From Gilliamella sp. wkB171 (GTDB lineage: Bacteria; Pseudomonadota; Gammaproteobacteria; Enterobacterales; Orbaceae), in assembly GCF_001693755.1 (NCBI RefSeq), contig NZ_LYST01000019.1, positions 1 to 43,200 of the forward strand: a stretch of 43,200 nucleotides of DNA, written 5' to 3'. The first letter of the stretch is position 1; each line of letters opens with the position of its first letter. Shown in pieces: positions 33,701 to 42,978 of the stretch. The notes below the pieces were generated by a model. That model was given only the letters and a program-made list of their open reading frames with translations, was not told the DNA's origin and searched no databases. The translations under genes and the position numbers were made by a program.

Positions 33701-34697
33701 TTGGTTTGGCACCGCGCCCTGTTGCACCCTCATCTCGAATTTCACCACCACTACCGGTTGCCGCTCCAGGCCAAGGTGATATCGCTGTTGGGTGATTATG
33801 CGTTTCAACTTTCATTAAAATATCTGCATATTCTTGAGAATAGCTATAGGTTTTATTTTCGTTATCAGCAAAAAAACGTCCAACCATAGAGCCATCCATC
33901 ACCGCTGCATTATCTTTATAAGCCGAGGAGACATAATCAGGTGTGCTTTCAAACGTATTTTTGATCATTTTAAATAGCGATTTAGGCTGTTTTTTGCCAT
34001 CTATAACCCAATCAGCATTAAAAATTTTATGTCGACAATGTTCAGAATTCGCTTGTGCAAACATATAAAGTTCAATATCGGTTGGATTACGATTTAACTT
34101 TTTAAAATTTTCGATTAAATATTCAATTTCATCCGATGCTAATGCTAAACCTAATTTAAGATTGGCTTGCTCTAAAGCTTGTCGCCCCTGCCCTAGCAAA
34201 TCAATGGTAACAACAGGCGCGGGTTGTTCAGTTTTAAATAGTTGATCAGCTTGATCAAAACTCGTTAATACCGACTCCATCATCCGATCATGTATTAATG
34301 CTGCAAACTCATTTTTTTCGATTTCGGTTAACGCCGAACTCACTTGCACATAATAGGCAATACCTCGCTCAATGCGATGGATGTGCGATAGACCACAATT
34401 ATGTGCAATATCAGTTGCTTTTGATGACCATGGCGAAATGGTACCGGCTCGAGGCGTAACTAAAAAGAGTAATTTACTGTCTTTATTTTGAATATCGATT
34501 TGGGCATTTTTAGAACCATATTGCAACAAACTTTCGAGCGTAGATTGTTGATCCGCTGTCAAATCACCAAATAAGTCAATAAAGTGAATATATTGTGCTT
34601 CTAAGTTAATAACAGGAATCGATGTTTCACGGCAAGTTGATAAGATTTTACTAATACGAAATGCAGATAGAGCAGAACAACCAGCTAAGATTTTCAT
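30795..34697 (-). CDS. purL: phosphoribosylformylglycinamidine synthase
   Basis: Purine synthesis: FGAR plus glutamine plus ATP to FGAM. It is the single-chain proteobacterial form of 1300 residues (E. coli 1295). Visible are the linker/FGAM domain ([47 protein letters not shown]) and the C-terminal class I glutaminase with nucleophile Cys in [10 protein letters not shown] and the HGEGQVEV and MMPHPER motifs. No PurR-type palindrome is obvious upstream. A different perfect inverted repeat GTTGGTT-A-AACCAAC (34799-34813) lies about 100 bp upstream of the start. Confidence 0.97.
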   Translation of the reverse strand: MKILAGCSALSAFRISKILSTCRETSIPVINLEAQYIHFIDLFGDLTADQQSTLESLLQYGSKNAQIDIQNKDSKLLFLVTPRAGTISPWSSKATDIAHNCGLSHIHRIERGIAYYVQVSSALTEIEKNEFAALIHDRMMESVLTSFDQADQLFKTEQPAPVVTIDLLGQGRQALEQANLKLGLALASDEIEYLIENFKKLNRNPTDIELYMFAQANSEHCRHKIFNADWVIDGKKQPKSLFKMIKNTFESTPDYVSSAYKDNAAVMDGSMVGRFFADNENKTYSYSQEYADILMKVETHNHPTAISPWPGAATGSGGEIRDEGATGRGAKPKAGLVGFSVSNLRIPDFVQPWEYDFGKPDRIVSALDIMIDGPLGGAAFNNEFGRPALLGYFRTYEEKVNSYNGEEVRGYHKPIMLAGGIGNIRREHIQKGEFPVGSKLIVLGGPAMNIGLGGGAASSMTSGQSDADLDFASVQRDNPEMERRCQEVIDRCWQLGDDNPILFIHDVGAGGLSNAMPELVNDGGCGGQFELRNILNDEPGMSPLEIWCNESQERYVLAIRPESLVLFDKLCQRERAPYAVIGSATLNKALVLHDNHFNNNPIDLPLDVLLGKTPKMLRDVKTYQAHGDNFSTSDINLYDAVKRVLHLPTVAEKTFLITIGDRTVTGMVARDQMVGPWQVPVADCAVTTASLDSYYGEAMSIGERAPVALLNFAASARLAVGEAITNIAATNIGDIKRIKLSANWMAAAGHPGEDAGLYQAVKAIGEELCPALGLAIPVGKDSMSMKTTWQQDGQQRSVTSPLSLVISAFARVEDVRKTVTPQLCVDQDNTLLFIDLSKGHQALGATALAQVYRHLGQKTADVHDAKALAGFYQAMQMLVNQNLLLAYHDRSDGGLVVTLAEMAFAGHCGIDVDISMLGHDVIAALFNEELGAVIQIANSHLDQVMECFKQFNLSHCVQVLGSAKVGQQFIIRNQSAVVFSESRLTLRTWWAETTWQMQRLRDNPLCADQEHLAKQNENDPGLNVLLTFDPQQDIAAPFIAKGIKPKVAILREQGVNSHVEMAAAFDRAGFAAIDVHMTDLLAGDTRLDQFKAVVACGGFSYGDVLGAGEGWAKSVLFNERVRHEFEQFFNRNDTLSLGVCNGCQMMSNLKDLIPGAELWPRFVRNLSERFEARFSLVQIQQSPSLFFTDMAGCHMPIAVSHGEGQVEVNDENHLTALEAAKLVAVRYIDHFGQVTQQYPANPNGSPNGITAVTSKDGRATIMMPHPERVFRTVSNSWHPNNWGEDSPWMRIFRNARRQLG

Positions 34698-34983
34698 GTA
34701 AGTTACTCTTTTTAAGCCAAAAATAAGTAAAAATAGAGCAATATTATAAAAGAAAGTAACCCAAGTGGCTATCTTAAATAGTGTATAAAATTTTTTTTGT
34801 TGGTTAAACCAACTAGCCTTTCATCATAAAAAACACGAAATAAAATGCAATTATTCAACTATTTCAAACTAAAAACAATTTTACTAAATGGCAATATCTG
34901 TTATGCTCTTGATGAAAAAAACTACAACCAATAATTTATAAAATGTTAGTACGTTGATTAACTTGAAATAAAAGGATATTACT

Positions 34984-37659
34984 ATGCCTAAGGCGCTCAG
35001 CAACCTAATTAGCACATTAGGTGAAAAAGCTGGCATTAACAACATGTTATCAGATGTTAGCCATAATCGTTACACATTAACAATAGAAGCCTTAGGCTCA
35101 GCAATATCGGTATTAGATGTAAGCAGTGATGAAACCCTTAACCAGCCCTGGCATTATCGCATTTCCTTTACAAGTTCAGATAAACACCTCACACTTGACT
35201 CGGTTTTAAATCAAAAAGCCGCATTTATTTTTCACCCGGCGAATAATTTCGATATTGTCTCAAAGGTAACGCAAACGCTTAATACCTTAAGTGCTTTTGC
35301 TCCGCTTGAATCGTCGTTGACCGACCTGTTATCGTCAGGCGATTCACGCATTGTATACGGGGTGATTACTGAGTTTAGTCAGTTATCGGTCAATAAAGAG
35401 CAAGCGCATTATCAGGTGGTATTGTCCTCGGTGCTGGCAAAGCTGGCACTCAGTCATAACAGTGCTATTTTTCAGAATTTGAGTGTGGTGGGCGTTGTTG
35501 AAGAGGTGCTGCGTGGGCATGGTTTTACCGGCATTGACTACCGTTTAGAATTAAAAGACCGTTATCCGGTCCGGGAGCTTATCACCCAATGGCAGGAGAG
35601 TGACCTGACCTTTATTCAACGAATTTTAGCCGATGTGGGGATATGGTTTCGTTTTGAAACGCATGCTGAGCACAATTGTGATGTTATGGTCTTAAGTGAT
35701 TACGAACAAGGTTATCAGCAGGCAAAGGATATCGACTACAAACTACCGAGTGGCACTTTAGATGCAGGCGTTGACAGTGTGTGGGATATGGGTTTACACA
35801 GTCAGATGGTTGAAGCGTCAGTTCAGGTGCAGGATTATAATTACCGGGATGCAGGCAGCAATTTACAAACGGAAGTGAACAGTCAGCCGACAAACGGGAC
35901 GACGTATGGCACGAATTACCGTTATGAAGAGCACTATAAAGGATTGAATGATAATGGCACTGATAACACCGGTCGTGATAGCGATACAGCCAACCGTTTT
36001 GCGGCAGGAGAGCAAAATGGTAACCGCGAAGGTAACCAGGATAACAGCATTGAAAGTGGGACATGGTATGCGCGTATTCGTCATGAACAGGCAATCAGTA
36101 GTCAGGTAATCATCAGCGGTAAAAGTAACCGCTGTCAGCTGGTGCCGGGTCAACGTATTCGCATAACAGGTAACCCGTTAGCCGATACGCAAGAGGGGTT
36201 TATCATTATAAGTGTGGCTGGGCACGGTAACCGCACGGATGCTTATGAAGTGGCATTTACCGCCATCCCGTATCAGGTATTAAAACCCTACCGCCCTAAA
36301 CCGATAGCATGGCCACAAATCAGCGGCACCTTACCGGCACGGGTGACCAGTCCGGATAATGACACCTATGGTTATATTGACACTCAGGGACGGTATCGGG
36401 TTAAGTTTAACTTTGACCTGAAAAGCTGGAACAGCGGTGAAGAGAGCTTATGGGTCAGACTGGCAAAACCGTATGCCGGTAGCCGTTATGGTTTTCACTT
36501 TCCGCTTATTGACGGTACGGAGGTGGCGATAGCCTTTACTAACGGTAACCCTGACCGCCCTTATATTGCTTATGCGATGCATGACAGTGCCCACCCTGAC
36601 CATGTTGCAACGGCCAACAAACATCGCAATGTGATTCGCACGGCGACCAACAATAAACTGCGGATGGATGATAAACGCGGTCAGGAGCACATCAAGTTAG
36701 CCACTGAATACGGAAAAACCCAGCTTAATATTGGTCACTTAGTTAACCAGAATAAAGAGCAGCGAGGTGAAGGGTTTGAACTACGCACTGATGAATGGGG
36801 CGCCTTAGCGGCGGCAAAAGGGTTATATCTGACCACCCAAACCGAGCCAAAAGCGCAGGGCAAACAGCTGGATATGCAAGGCGCGATTACTCAGTTAGAA
36901 AACGCCTTATCGATAGCTAAATCCCTGCAAAATGCGGCTAAACAATCGGAAGCACACAGTGCTGATACGGACAGTCAAAATCAGCTCAAGGCAAACTTAA
37001 CTGAACTGGCGCAAAGTGGCATTTTAGCTTATGCACAGGAGGGCATTGCGTTAACCAGTCCTGAAAACATCCAGCTATCCACGAGTAGCAGTATTTCCTT
37101 AACCAGTGAAAACCAGACTGATATTACCGCCTTAAAAACCATCACCTTGTCTGGTGGTGAATCAATGGGGTTATTTGCTCACAAATCGGGGATGAAAGTC
37201 TTTGCTAACCAGGGTGATATAAACCTGCAAGCGCAAAATGCCAACCTGAATATGGCCGCCAAGCAGGATATTAAAATTGACAGTGTTGATGGTGAGCTGA
37301 CAATCACAGCCAGTCAAAAAATCACCTTAATTTGTGGAGGCTCTTATATCAAAATCAGTGAAGAGGGGATTGAACTCGGTACAGCTGGTAATGTGTATAT
37401 AAAAAGCAATGCCTTGCAAAAAATGGGAGCAAAAACAATAGCACCTAATCCATTAGCACTACCGTATATTATTGGTGATTATGCAGTTAAATTTATCTGT
37501 AAAGATGAAACCGGAAAAATTTATGCCAATGAACGTTACATTGCTACGCTACCTGATGGTAGAAAGATACAAGGGCAAACCGATAAAAATGGGTATACAC
37601 AACCATTCCACTCTACCAATGAAAATGAAACAATTACACTGGAATTAATTAGTAGGTAA
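34984..37659 (+). CDS. vgrG: T6SS spike protein VgrG with C-terminal extension
   Basis: The trimeric tip of the type VI secretion needle, 891 residues. The gp27/gp5-like core runs to about residue 600 (VRELITQWQESDLTFIQRIL, then ARVTSPDNDTYGYIDTQGRYRVKF and SLWVRLAKPYAG). A DUF2345 beta-helix-like region follows (about 600-810, IKLATEYGKTQLNIG, ITLSGGESMGLFA). The last 65 residues (about 827-891) form an extra beta-rich domain (KFICKDETGKIYANERY...LPDGRKIQGQTDKNGYT) resembling the transthyretin-like tails that load effectors. The core is GC-richer than its surroundings. The ribosome binding site is AAAGGA, 7 bases before the ATG. Confidence 0.93.
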   Translation: MPKALSNLISTLGEKAGINNMLSDVSHNRYTLTIEALGSAISVLDVSSDETLNQPWHYRISFTSSDKHLTLDSVLNQKAAFIFHPANNFDIVSKVTQTLNTLSAFAPLESSLTDLLSSGDSRIVYGVITEFSQLSVNKEQAHYQVVLSSVLAKLALSHNSAIFQNLSVVGVVEEVLRGHGFTGIDYRLELKDRYPVRELITQWQESDLTFIQRILADVGIWFRFETHAEHNCDVMVLSDYEQGYQQAKDIDYKLPSGTLDAGVDSVWDMGLHSQMVEASVQVQDYNYRDAGSNLQTEVNSQPTNGTTYGTNYRYEEHYKGLNDNGTDNTGRDSDTANRFAAGEQNGNREGNQDNSIESGTWYARIRHEQAISSQVIISGKSNRCQLVPGQRIRITGNPLADTQEGFIIISVAGHGNRTDAYEVAFTAIPYQVLKPYRPKPIAWPQISGTLPARVTSPDNDTYGYIDTQGRYRVKFNFDLKSWNSGEESLWVRLAKPYAGSRYGFHFPLIDGTEVAIAFTNGNPDRPYIAYAMHDSAHPDHVATANKHRNVIRTATNNKLRMDDKRGQEHIKLATEYGKTQLNIGHLVNQNKEQRGEGFELRTDEWGALAAAKGLYLTTQTEPKAQGKQLDMQGAITQLENALSIAKSLQNAAKQSEAHSADTDSQNQLKANLTELAQSGILAYAQEGIALTSPENIQLSTSSSISLTSENQTDITALKTITLSGGESMGLFAHKSGMKVFANQGDINLQAQNANLNMAAKQDIKIDSVDGELTITASQKITLICGGSYIKISEEGIELGTAGNVYIKSNALQKMGAKTIAPNPLALPYIIGDYAVKFICKDETGKIYANERYIATLPDGRKIQGQTDKNGYTQPFHSTNENETITLELISR

Positions 37660-37669
37660 GTTAATCAAT

Positions 37670-38668
37670 ATGCCAAATGAAAACACGCAAAAATGTAAAA
37701 TTTTTACAGCTCAAACAAGTAAACTTGAAAATGGCGAGGTTGCCACTGAGGAAGTGATATTAAAAAACGTACCAACACCTCTTTTTATATTATTTTCTTT
37801 TAGTGGTGATGGAAAAACGGCCTTTTTTAAAGCGGCAAAATTTAAAGAACAACAATTAAAACTTAAATACCCCGATGCAGAAGTTAGAATCATAGAAGGT
37901 TTTGAGTATCCATTACAATTCAAAGCGGAATGGACAAAACTATATAATGAATTAACTAACTCAGAAACGGCTTGTAAATATGCTTTGTGGCAAGTTCATT
38001 ATTTTGGTCATGGCAATGAAAGTTTCCTGGCTTTTACTGGTAGAGGTAAAATACATTTTGACTTTTATGATAAAATGGAACGTCTACCATGGCATCCAAA
38101 TGAAGGCATTTTTGTTTTACACTCCTGTCGAGGTGCCGCTTATGAAGATACGCTAGATGAAGAAGAAATAGAAAATCAAATTTGCTTAGCTAATACCATT
38201 TCAAAGCAACAAAAAACACGCTGTTTAGGGCAAGTTACTTTTGGAAGCTTTACAACTAATTCACAACAGTTTGCAGAAAATTGGGAATTGAATACAAATG
38301 GCATTTATATGCCAAATATACCAAAATCTTATCTAACTAATGAAGATATTCAAAAAATATATGGTTATCGTCCTAATCGATATTACAATGCAGTAGCTCT
38401 TTATATGGCTGATTCTGTTTTGTGGGGATATGCTTTACTGACAGGCGATACAAAAGATAGGATATTAAGTTTAAAAGAGAATTATGAAAAAAATAAAAAA
38501 ATTAAAGCATCTACTACATTACCTAAGTTATATCCTATTTACCAAGAAATTAAAAAATTATCCGAAAAAAATCAAATTCTACCTTGCCGAGTATTTAATA
38601 AAGGTCAGTTAGAAGCGCGCATTGTTGAGGTGGATGTGTTTAATCAAAATGATTTGGAATATATTTAA
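37670..38668 (+). CDS. putative T6SS effector, caspase/CHAT-like cysteine protease
   Basis: A 332-residue protein encoded 10 bp after vgrG, the usual place for a VgrG-loaded effector. I do not recognise a named family. A caspase-hemoglobinase fold is suggested by VHYFGHGN (His110/His114) after a hydrophobic strand and GIFVLHSCRGAAYED (Cys153) after another. The His114-Cys153 spacing of 39 and the strand-GHG / strand-SCRGA arrangement are those of clan CD peptidases (caspase, CHAT, gingipain). It has no signal peptide, as expected for a T6SS cargo. The C-terminal third is helical and may bind VgrG or a partner. Its stop overlaps the next start (TAATG), suggesting an effector-immunity pair. Protease activity is inference. 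Confidence 0.6.
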   Translation: MPNENTQKCKIFTAQTSKLENGEVATEEVILKNVPTPLFILFSFSGDGKTAFFKAAKFKEQQLKLKYPDAEVRIIEGFEYPLQFKAEWTKLYNELTNSETACKYALWQVHYFGHGNESFLAFTGRGKIHFDFYDKMERLPWHPNEGIFVLHSCRGAAYEDTLDEEEIENQICLANTISKQQKTRCLGQVTFGSFTTNSQQFAENWELNTNGIYMPNIPKSYLTNEDIQKIYGYRPNRYYNAVALYMADSVLWGYALLTGDTKDRILSLKENYEKNKKIKASTTLPKLYPIYQEIKKLSEKNQILPCRVFNKGQLEARIVEVDVFNQNDLEYI

Positions 38669-39831
38669 TGAGTTTTACTGCCAAAAAAAACAAATCAATA
38701 CGGAAAAAATTAATCATTTTTGTCATTATTTTGGGTCTTATTATCAGTATTGGCTTTATATATTTAAATACTGATAATTTAAAAAAACGAAACTATGAAC
38801 TTAATCAACCGGAAAATTTAATTATGGACTTTACCATTTACCCGTCAACTATTCCCGAAAATGAATTATTACGTATAGACGAAGCTAAAAAGCTGTATGA
38901 ATCAGCCTTTGACGATAGCATATTTTATGGTGTGGTTAATCCTGACCAATTGATAAAATTTCTTAAACATGCCTGGCAATGGGATAAAAATGCTATGCCA
39001 TATTATTACTCTCTCCTCAGTTGGCAAAAACTCTTTAATAAAGGTTACAAAGAAGATGGGATGATCTCATTTACAGAATTTATGCGCAAATATCGGGATC
39101 AGTTAGTGGATAGTGCTGGTAAACCGTTAGTCGAACCTGAGGTGTTTAAAAGTGAGCAAATACAGTGGTATTTATGGGATAAGTTTGCCGATTTAAAATA
39201 TCCCTATTTTGCATATAAAAATGGTTACATAATAGGTACTTGTGGGTATGATGAACAAGGTATGGCGCGCCCCTGTCCTGATGAGCAATTAGAAAAAAGT
39301 ATTGAGTATTTTAATTATGCCATTGAGGGTGGCTATCATTGCTACGAATATTTAATAGCCCGTATGTTATTTCAACATGGGCGTCAATATAAAGATCAGA
39401 AATATGAGCAACTGACTAAACTAACCGAATACCGCAAGGCATTAAAATCAGATGATTTAAAACTGGCCATAGATTATGCGCAGTTAATGGCCGAGCATAG
39501 CTCAATTATTGGCATATTGCGCATGACTGAAGCCTATTTCTATGGATTAGGTCGAGAGCAAGATCTGGTTAAAGCTTATGCCTGGTCGCTGTTAAGTGAT
39601 TATGCAAAACAAAAAATCACTGAGATAGACAATAATTTAGCGTGGGATGCTCATCAACTACCACCTGTTTGGGAATATAATAAAGAAATCCAACAACGTT
39701 TAGAACAAATGCTTACTCCAACCGGAAAACAAGCGGCATTAGATTATTTGGAAATACTGAAAACCAAAGTTATAACTTGGAATTATAATCTGTGGCGCAA
39801 TCAAATAGATGATTTTCATCCTAAACCGTAA
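38668..39831 (+). CDS. membrane-anchored putative immunity protein, copy 1
   Basis: A 387-residue protein with a basic N terminus (KKNKSIRKK), one membrane helix at about 14-34 and the rest predicted periplasmic. A Sel1-like repeat is visible at IIGILRMTEAYFYGLGREQD..KAYAWSLLSDYAK. Its start overlaps the effector stop (TAATG), the usual sign of an immunity gene translated with its toxin. A periplasmic domain would neutralise a toxin arriving in the periplasm from sister cells. Immunity function is inferred from position and topology. Confidence 0.65.
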   Translation: MSFTAKKNKSIRKKLIIFVIILGLIISIGFIYLNTDNLKKRNYELNQPENLIMDFTIYPSTIPENELLRIDEAKKLYESAFDDSIFYGVVNPDQLIKFLKHAWQWDKNAMPYYYSLLSWQKLFNKGYKEDGMISFTEFMRKYRDQLVDSAGKPLVEPEVFKSEQIQWYLWDKFADLKYPYFAYKNGYIIGTCGYDEQGMARPCPDEQLEKSIEYFNYAIEGGYHCYEYLIARMLFQHGRQYKDQKYEQLTKLTEYRKALKSDDLKLAIDYAQLMAEHSSIIGILRMTEAYFYGLGREQDLVKAYAWSLLSDYAKQKITEIDNNLAWDAHQLPPVWEYNKEIQQRLEQMLTPTGKQAALDYLEILKTKVITWNYNLWRNQIDDFHPKP

Positions 39832-39897
39832 TTTATTTAACTATATTGTAGTGAGTAAAATTTAAGGTTGAATAATAGTGATTAATCTGGATAGCGT

Positions 39898-41049
39898 GTG
39901 AAGAATAGCAAATTGAAACGTTCAAAGTTCAAAATAGTCATGCTAGTGATGATTATGGTTATTAGCCTTTATCAATTATATTTTAATCAATCATCCGATA
40001 GTCAAGTCAATGTTGGTTTTGTTGAATCCGAAAATTTAATTATGGACTTTACCATTTACCCTTCAACTATTCCCGAAAATGAATTATTACGTATAGACGA
40101 AGCTAAAAAGCTGTATGACTCAGCCTTTGACGATGGCGTATTTTATGGTGTGGTTAATCCTGAACAATTGATAAAATTTCTTAAACATGCCTGGCAATGG
40201 GATAAAAATGCCATGCCATATTATTACTCTCTCCTTAGTTGGCAGGAACTCTTTAATGATGGTTACAAAGATGATGGGATGATCTCATTTACAGAATTTA
40301 TGCGCAAATATCGGGATCAGTTAGTGGATAGTGCTGGTAAACCGTTGGTTGAACCTGACGTATTTAAAAGTGAGCAAATACAGTGGTATTTATGGGATAA
40401 GTTTGCCGATTTAAAATATCCGTATTTTGCATATAAAAAGGGGTGGGGAATGGGTTTTTGTTGGTATGATGAACAAGGTATGGCGCGCCCCTGTCCTGAT
40501 GAGCAATTAGAAAAAAGTATTGTGTATTTAAATTATGCCCTTGAAGGTGGCTATCATTGCTACGAAGATTTGATAGCTCGAATGTTATTTCAACAAGGTG
40601 ACCATTATCAGGATGAAAAGTATAAACAAATAATTAAATTAACCGAATACCGCAGATCATTAAAATCAGATGATTTAAAACTAGCCATAGATTATGCCCA
40701 GCTAATGGCCGAGCATAGCTCAATTATTGGCATATTGCGCATGACTGAAGCCTATTTCTATGGATTAGGTCGAGAGCAAGATCCGATTAAAGCTTATGCC
40801 TGGTCGCTGTTAAGTGATTATGCAAAACAAAAAATTATCGAGATAGGCAACAATTTAGCGTGGGATGCAGAGCAATTACCACCGGTTTGGGAATATAACA
40901 AGCAAATCCAACAACGTTTGGAACAAATGCTTACCCCAACCGGAAAACAGGCGGCATTAGATTATTTGGAAATACTGAAAACCAAAGTGATCACTTGGAA
41001 TTATAATCTGTGGCGCAAACAAATAGATGATTTTCATCCTAAACCTTAG
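39898..41049 (+). CDS. membrane-anchored putative immunity protein, copy 2
   Basis: A 383-residue paralogue of the preceding gene. From ENLIMDFTIYP (residue 45) to the shared ending IDDFHPKP it is nearly identical, with no net insertion or deletion (constant offset of 1218 bp). The first 44 residues, including the membrane helix (about 12-30), are unrelated in sequence. Differences cluster around KKGWGMGFCWYDEQ (copy 1 KNGYIIGTCGYDEQ). The start is GTG with a weak GGAT upstream. Duplicated immunity genes commonly protect against related but different effectors of competitors, which is the likely role here. Confidence 0.65.
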   Translation: MKNSKLKRSKFKIVMLVMIMVISLYQLYFNQSSDSQVNVGFVESENLIMDFTIYPSTIPENELLRIDEAKKLYDSAFDDGVFYGVVNPEQLIKFLKHAWQWDKNAMPYYYSLLSWQELFNDGYKDDGMISFTEFMRKYRDQLVDSAGKPLVEPDVFKSEQIQWYLWDKFADLKYPYFAYKKGWGMGFCWYDEQGMARPCPDEQLEKSIVYLNYALEGGYHCYEDLIARMLFQQGDHYQDEKYKQIIKLTEYRRSLKSDDLKLAIDYAQLMAEHSSIIGILRMTEAYFYGLGREQDPIKAYAWSLLSDYAKQKIIEIGNNLAWDAEQLPPVWEYNKQIQQRLEQMLTPTGKQAALDYLEILKTKVITWNYNLWRKQIDDFHPKP

Positions 41050-41098
41050 TTTGATTAAATATATTACCATACATTAAACTAAAAGGTGTTTGGATTGA

Positions 41099-41239
41099 AA
41101 AAATACTGGTCAAATAGTGAAAATCAGCTGGCCGGCAAAAAGTGAAAAAGAGTACGCCAAAACACGTTTACTGCAAGTGCACCAACCGCACCTTAACCAA
41201 CAGGGTGATTGGCAACGGCTCATTCACCCCGATCACTAA
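41099..41239 (+). pseudogene. possible remnant of an effector gene 3' end
   Basis: An open frame without a start codon (from NTGQIVKISWP to GDWQRLIHPDH, stop at 41237-41239) directly precedes the first DUF2931 gene, in the place where an effector's C terminus would be. Its last ten residues (DWQRLIHPDH) recur before each later copy of the tandem unit. In another frame TTG at 41095, with AAAAGGTG upstream, opens a 15-codon peptide. I read the segment as debris of a lost effector gene, with no recognised family. Confidence 0.3.
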
Positions 41240-41258
41240 CATAGAAGGACTGCTGCTT

Positions 41259-41990
41259 ATGTTGAAACGCATTATTACCGTCATCAGTTTAGTAATACTT
41301 ATTACCGGTTGCCATACTTCACGTATCACTAACCGAGTTGACCCCAATTTACCTAAAAAACCTTACGCTGAATGGCGTATTGGTGGTCGTTATCCACTCT
41401 ACTTTCAATCAACAGTTTTTTCAACCATGGTAAAAACCCAATCCAATAAATATAAAATTATTAATATCGCTGCTGGGGGTAATTACAGTCGGGATCCGGG
41501 TAAATGGAATACACGTTTTGGTATCAATGACCTGCCTGTGTATTCTGATTTACCGGAAGAATTTTATATTTGCTGGTCCTCTTTTGCCGATCAAACCTTT
41601 TATCGTACTAAATTAGTGGTGCCATTGTGGGCACGGCAAGAAATGGTAACGCCACATCATTACTATTCTGAAGCCTACGATCAAAATGAGATTGGTTATA
41701 ATGACACGGTTATTATTGGTTTTGCCCCGGGTGGCAGTGTGACCGGTTGGCTCATAGGCGTTGCTCACCCTGATGCACAGTCAATAGAGTTTGGTAAAGG
41801 GGTCACCGAACGGATACCGCAAGGATCTGATGTGTGTCCCAATCCTTACCCTAACGGAAAAATAACTGAAATTACTCCCGAAGCTAAAGCGTGGTTAAAA
41901 AAACACGGCATGCCTAAAGCATGGCAAGAAAAGTACAATAACGTCACCATGGGACAATACCTGAAACTAAAAAATCCACCCAATTTTTAG
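41259..41990 (+). CDS. DUF2931 family lipoprotein, copy 1
   Basis: A 243-residue lipoprotein with signal peptide MLKRIITVISLVILITGC, lipobox LITGC and Cys18 as the lipidated residue. His at +2 predicts outer-membrane sorting. EWRIGGRYPLYF, DLPVYSDLPEEFYICWSS, PLWARQEMVTPH and IIGFAPGGSVTGWLIG are the DUF2931 pattern. The family is uncharacterised but occurs beside T6SS effector genes, so an immunity role in the periplasm is likely. The ATG at 41259 is chosen because it starts the signal peptide and follows AGAAGGA at 9 bases. An in-frame GTG at 41142 is not credible. Confidence 0.85.
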   Translation: MLKRIITVISLVILITGCHTSRITNRVDPNLPKKPYAEWRIGGRYPLYFQSTVFSTMVKTQSNKYKIINIAAGGNYSRDPGKWNTRFGINDLPVYSDLPEEFYICWSSFADQTFYRTKLVVPLWARQEMVTPHHYYSEAYDQNEIGYNDTVIIGFAPGGSVTGWLIGVAHPDAQSIEFGKGVTERIPQGSDVCPNPYPNGKITEITPEAKAWLKKHGMPKAWQEKYNNVTMGQYLKLKNPPNF

Positions 41991-41993
41991 GCT

Positions 41994-42047
41994 ATGAGCA
42001 ACGAGTCAGGGAAAACAATGGCTGATTTGCTGATCAATTGGGCATAA
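41994..42047 (+). other. 17-codon frame in the repeat spacer
   Basis: Immediately after the DUF2931 stop, ATG at 41994 opens MSNESGKTMADLLINWA and then stops. It recurs at 42854-42907. It may be the truncated start of the next gene in the ancestral locus, cut when the array formed. No evidence that it is expressed. Confidence 0.25.
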
Positions 42048-42118
42048 ACTCGTTGCCAACTAAAGCGATTGGCAACGGCTCATTCACCCCGATCACTAAC
42101 ATAGAAGGACTGCTGCTT

Positions 42119-42850
42119 ATGTTGAAACGCATTATTACCGTCATCAGTTTAGTAATACTTATTACCGGTTGCCATACCTCACGTAACACTAACCGAGTTG
42201 ACCCCAATTTACCCAAAAAACCTTACGCTGAATGGCGTATTGGTGGTCGTTATCCACTCTACTTTCAATCAACAGTTTTTTCAACCATGGTAAAAACCCA
42301 ATCCAATAAATATAAAATTATTAATATCGCTGCTGGGGGTAATTACAGTCGGGATCCGGGTAAATGGAATACACGTTTTGGTATCAATGACCTGCCTGTG
42401 TATTCTGATTTACCGGAAGAATTTTATATTTGCTGGTCCTCTTTTGCCGATCAAACCTTTTATCGTACTAAATTAGTGGTGCCATTGTGGGCACGGCAAG
42501 AAATGGTAACGCCACATCATTACTATTCTGAAGCCTACGATCAAAATGAGATTGGTTATAATGACACGGTTATTATTGGTTTTGCCCCGGGTGGCAGTGT
42601 GACCGGTTGGCTCATAGGCGTTGCTCACCCTGATGCACAGTCAATAGAGTTTGGTAAAGGGGTCACCGAACGGATACCGCAAGGATCTGATGTGTGTCCC
42701 AATCCTTACCCTAACGGAAAAATAACTGAAATTACTCCCGAAGCTAAAGCGTGGTTAAAAAAACACGGCATGCCTAAAGCATGGCAAGAAAAGTACAATA
42801 ACGTCACCATGGGACAATACCTGAAACTAAAAAATCCACCCAATTTTTAG
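42119..42850 (+). CDS. DUF2931 family lipoprotein, copy 2
   Basis: Same 243-residue lipoprotein as copy 1 with one visible amino acid change just after the lipobox (SRITNRV in copy 1, SRNTNRV here). Same ribosome binding site and same downstream spacer. The near identity at DNA level points to a recent duplication or to ongoing unequal recombination. Confidence 0.85.
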   Translation: MLKRIITVISLVILITGCHTSRNTNRVDPNLPKKPYAEWRIGGRYPLYFQSTVFSTMVKTQSNKYKIINIAAGGNYSRDPGKWNTRFGINDLPVYSDLPEEFYICWSSFADQTFYRTKLVVPLWARQEMVTPHHYYSEAYDQNEIGYNDTVIIGFAPGGSVTGWLIGVAHPDAQSIEFGKGVTERIPQGSDVCPNPYPNGKITEITPEAKAWLKKHGMPKAWQEKYNNVTMGQYLKLKNPPNF

Positions 42851-42978
42851 GCTATGAGCAACGAGTCAGGGAAAACAATGGCTGATTTGCTGATCAATTG
42901 GGCATAAACTCGTTGCCAACTAAAGCGATTGGCAACGGCTCATTCACCCCGATCACTAACATAGAAGGACTGCTGCTT

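Noticed and set aside
34799-34813. Perfect inverted repeat GTTGGTT-A-AACCAAC upstream of purL, considered as a PurR operator or terminator
   Set aside because: It does not match the PurR consensus (ACGCAAACGTTTGCGT) and has no T-run after the stem on either strand; noted only as an unassigned palindrome.
35684-36153. Two minus-strand frames (136 and 96 codons) opposite vgrG
   Set aside because: They are antisense shadows of the GC-richer vgrG core with biased composition and no recognisable domain.
41142-41258. Upstream extension of the first DUF2931 gene, starting at GTG
   Set aside because: The added residues precede a complete lipoprotein signal peptide with its own ribosome binding site, so they cannot be part of the protein. 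A similar extension at 42038 before copy 2 is rejected for the same reason.
42034-42216. Minus-strand frame of 60 codons repeated at 42894-43076
   Set aside because: It repeats only because the 860-bp unit repeats, and it is antisense to the signal peptide region.
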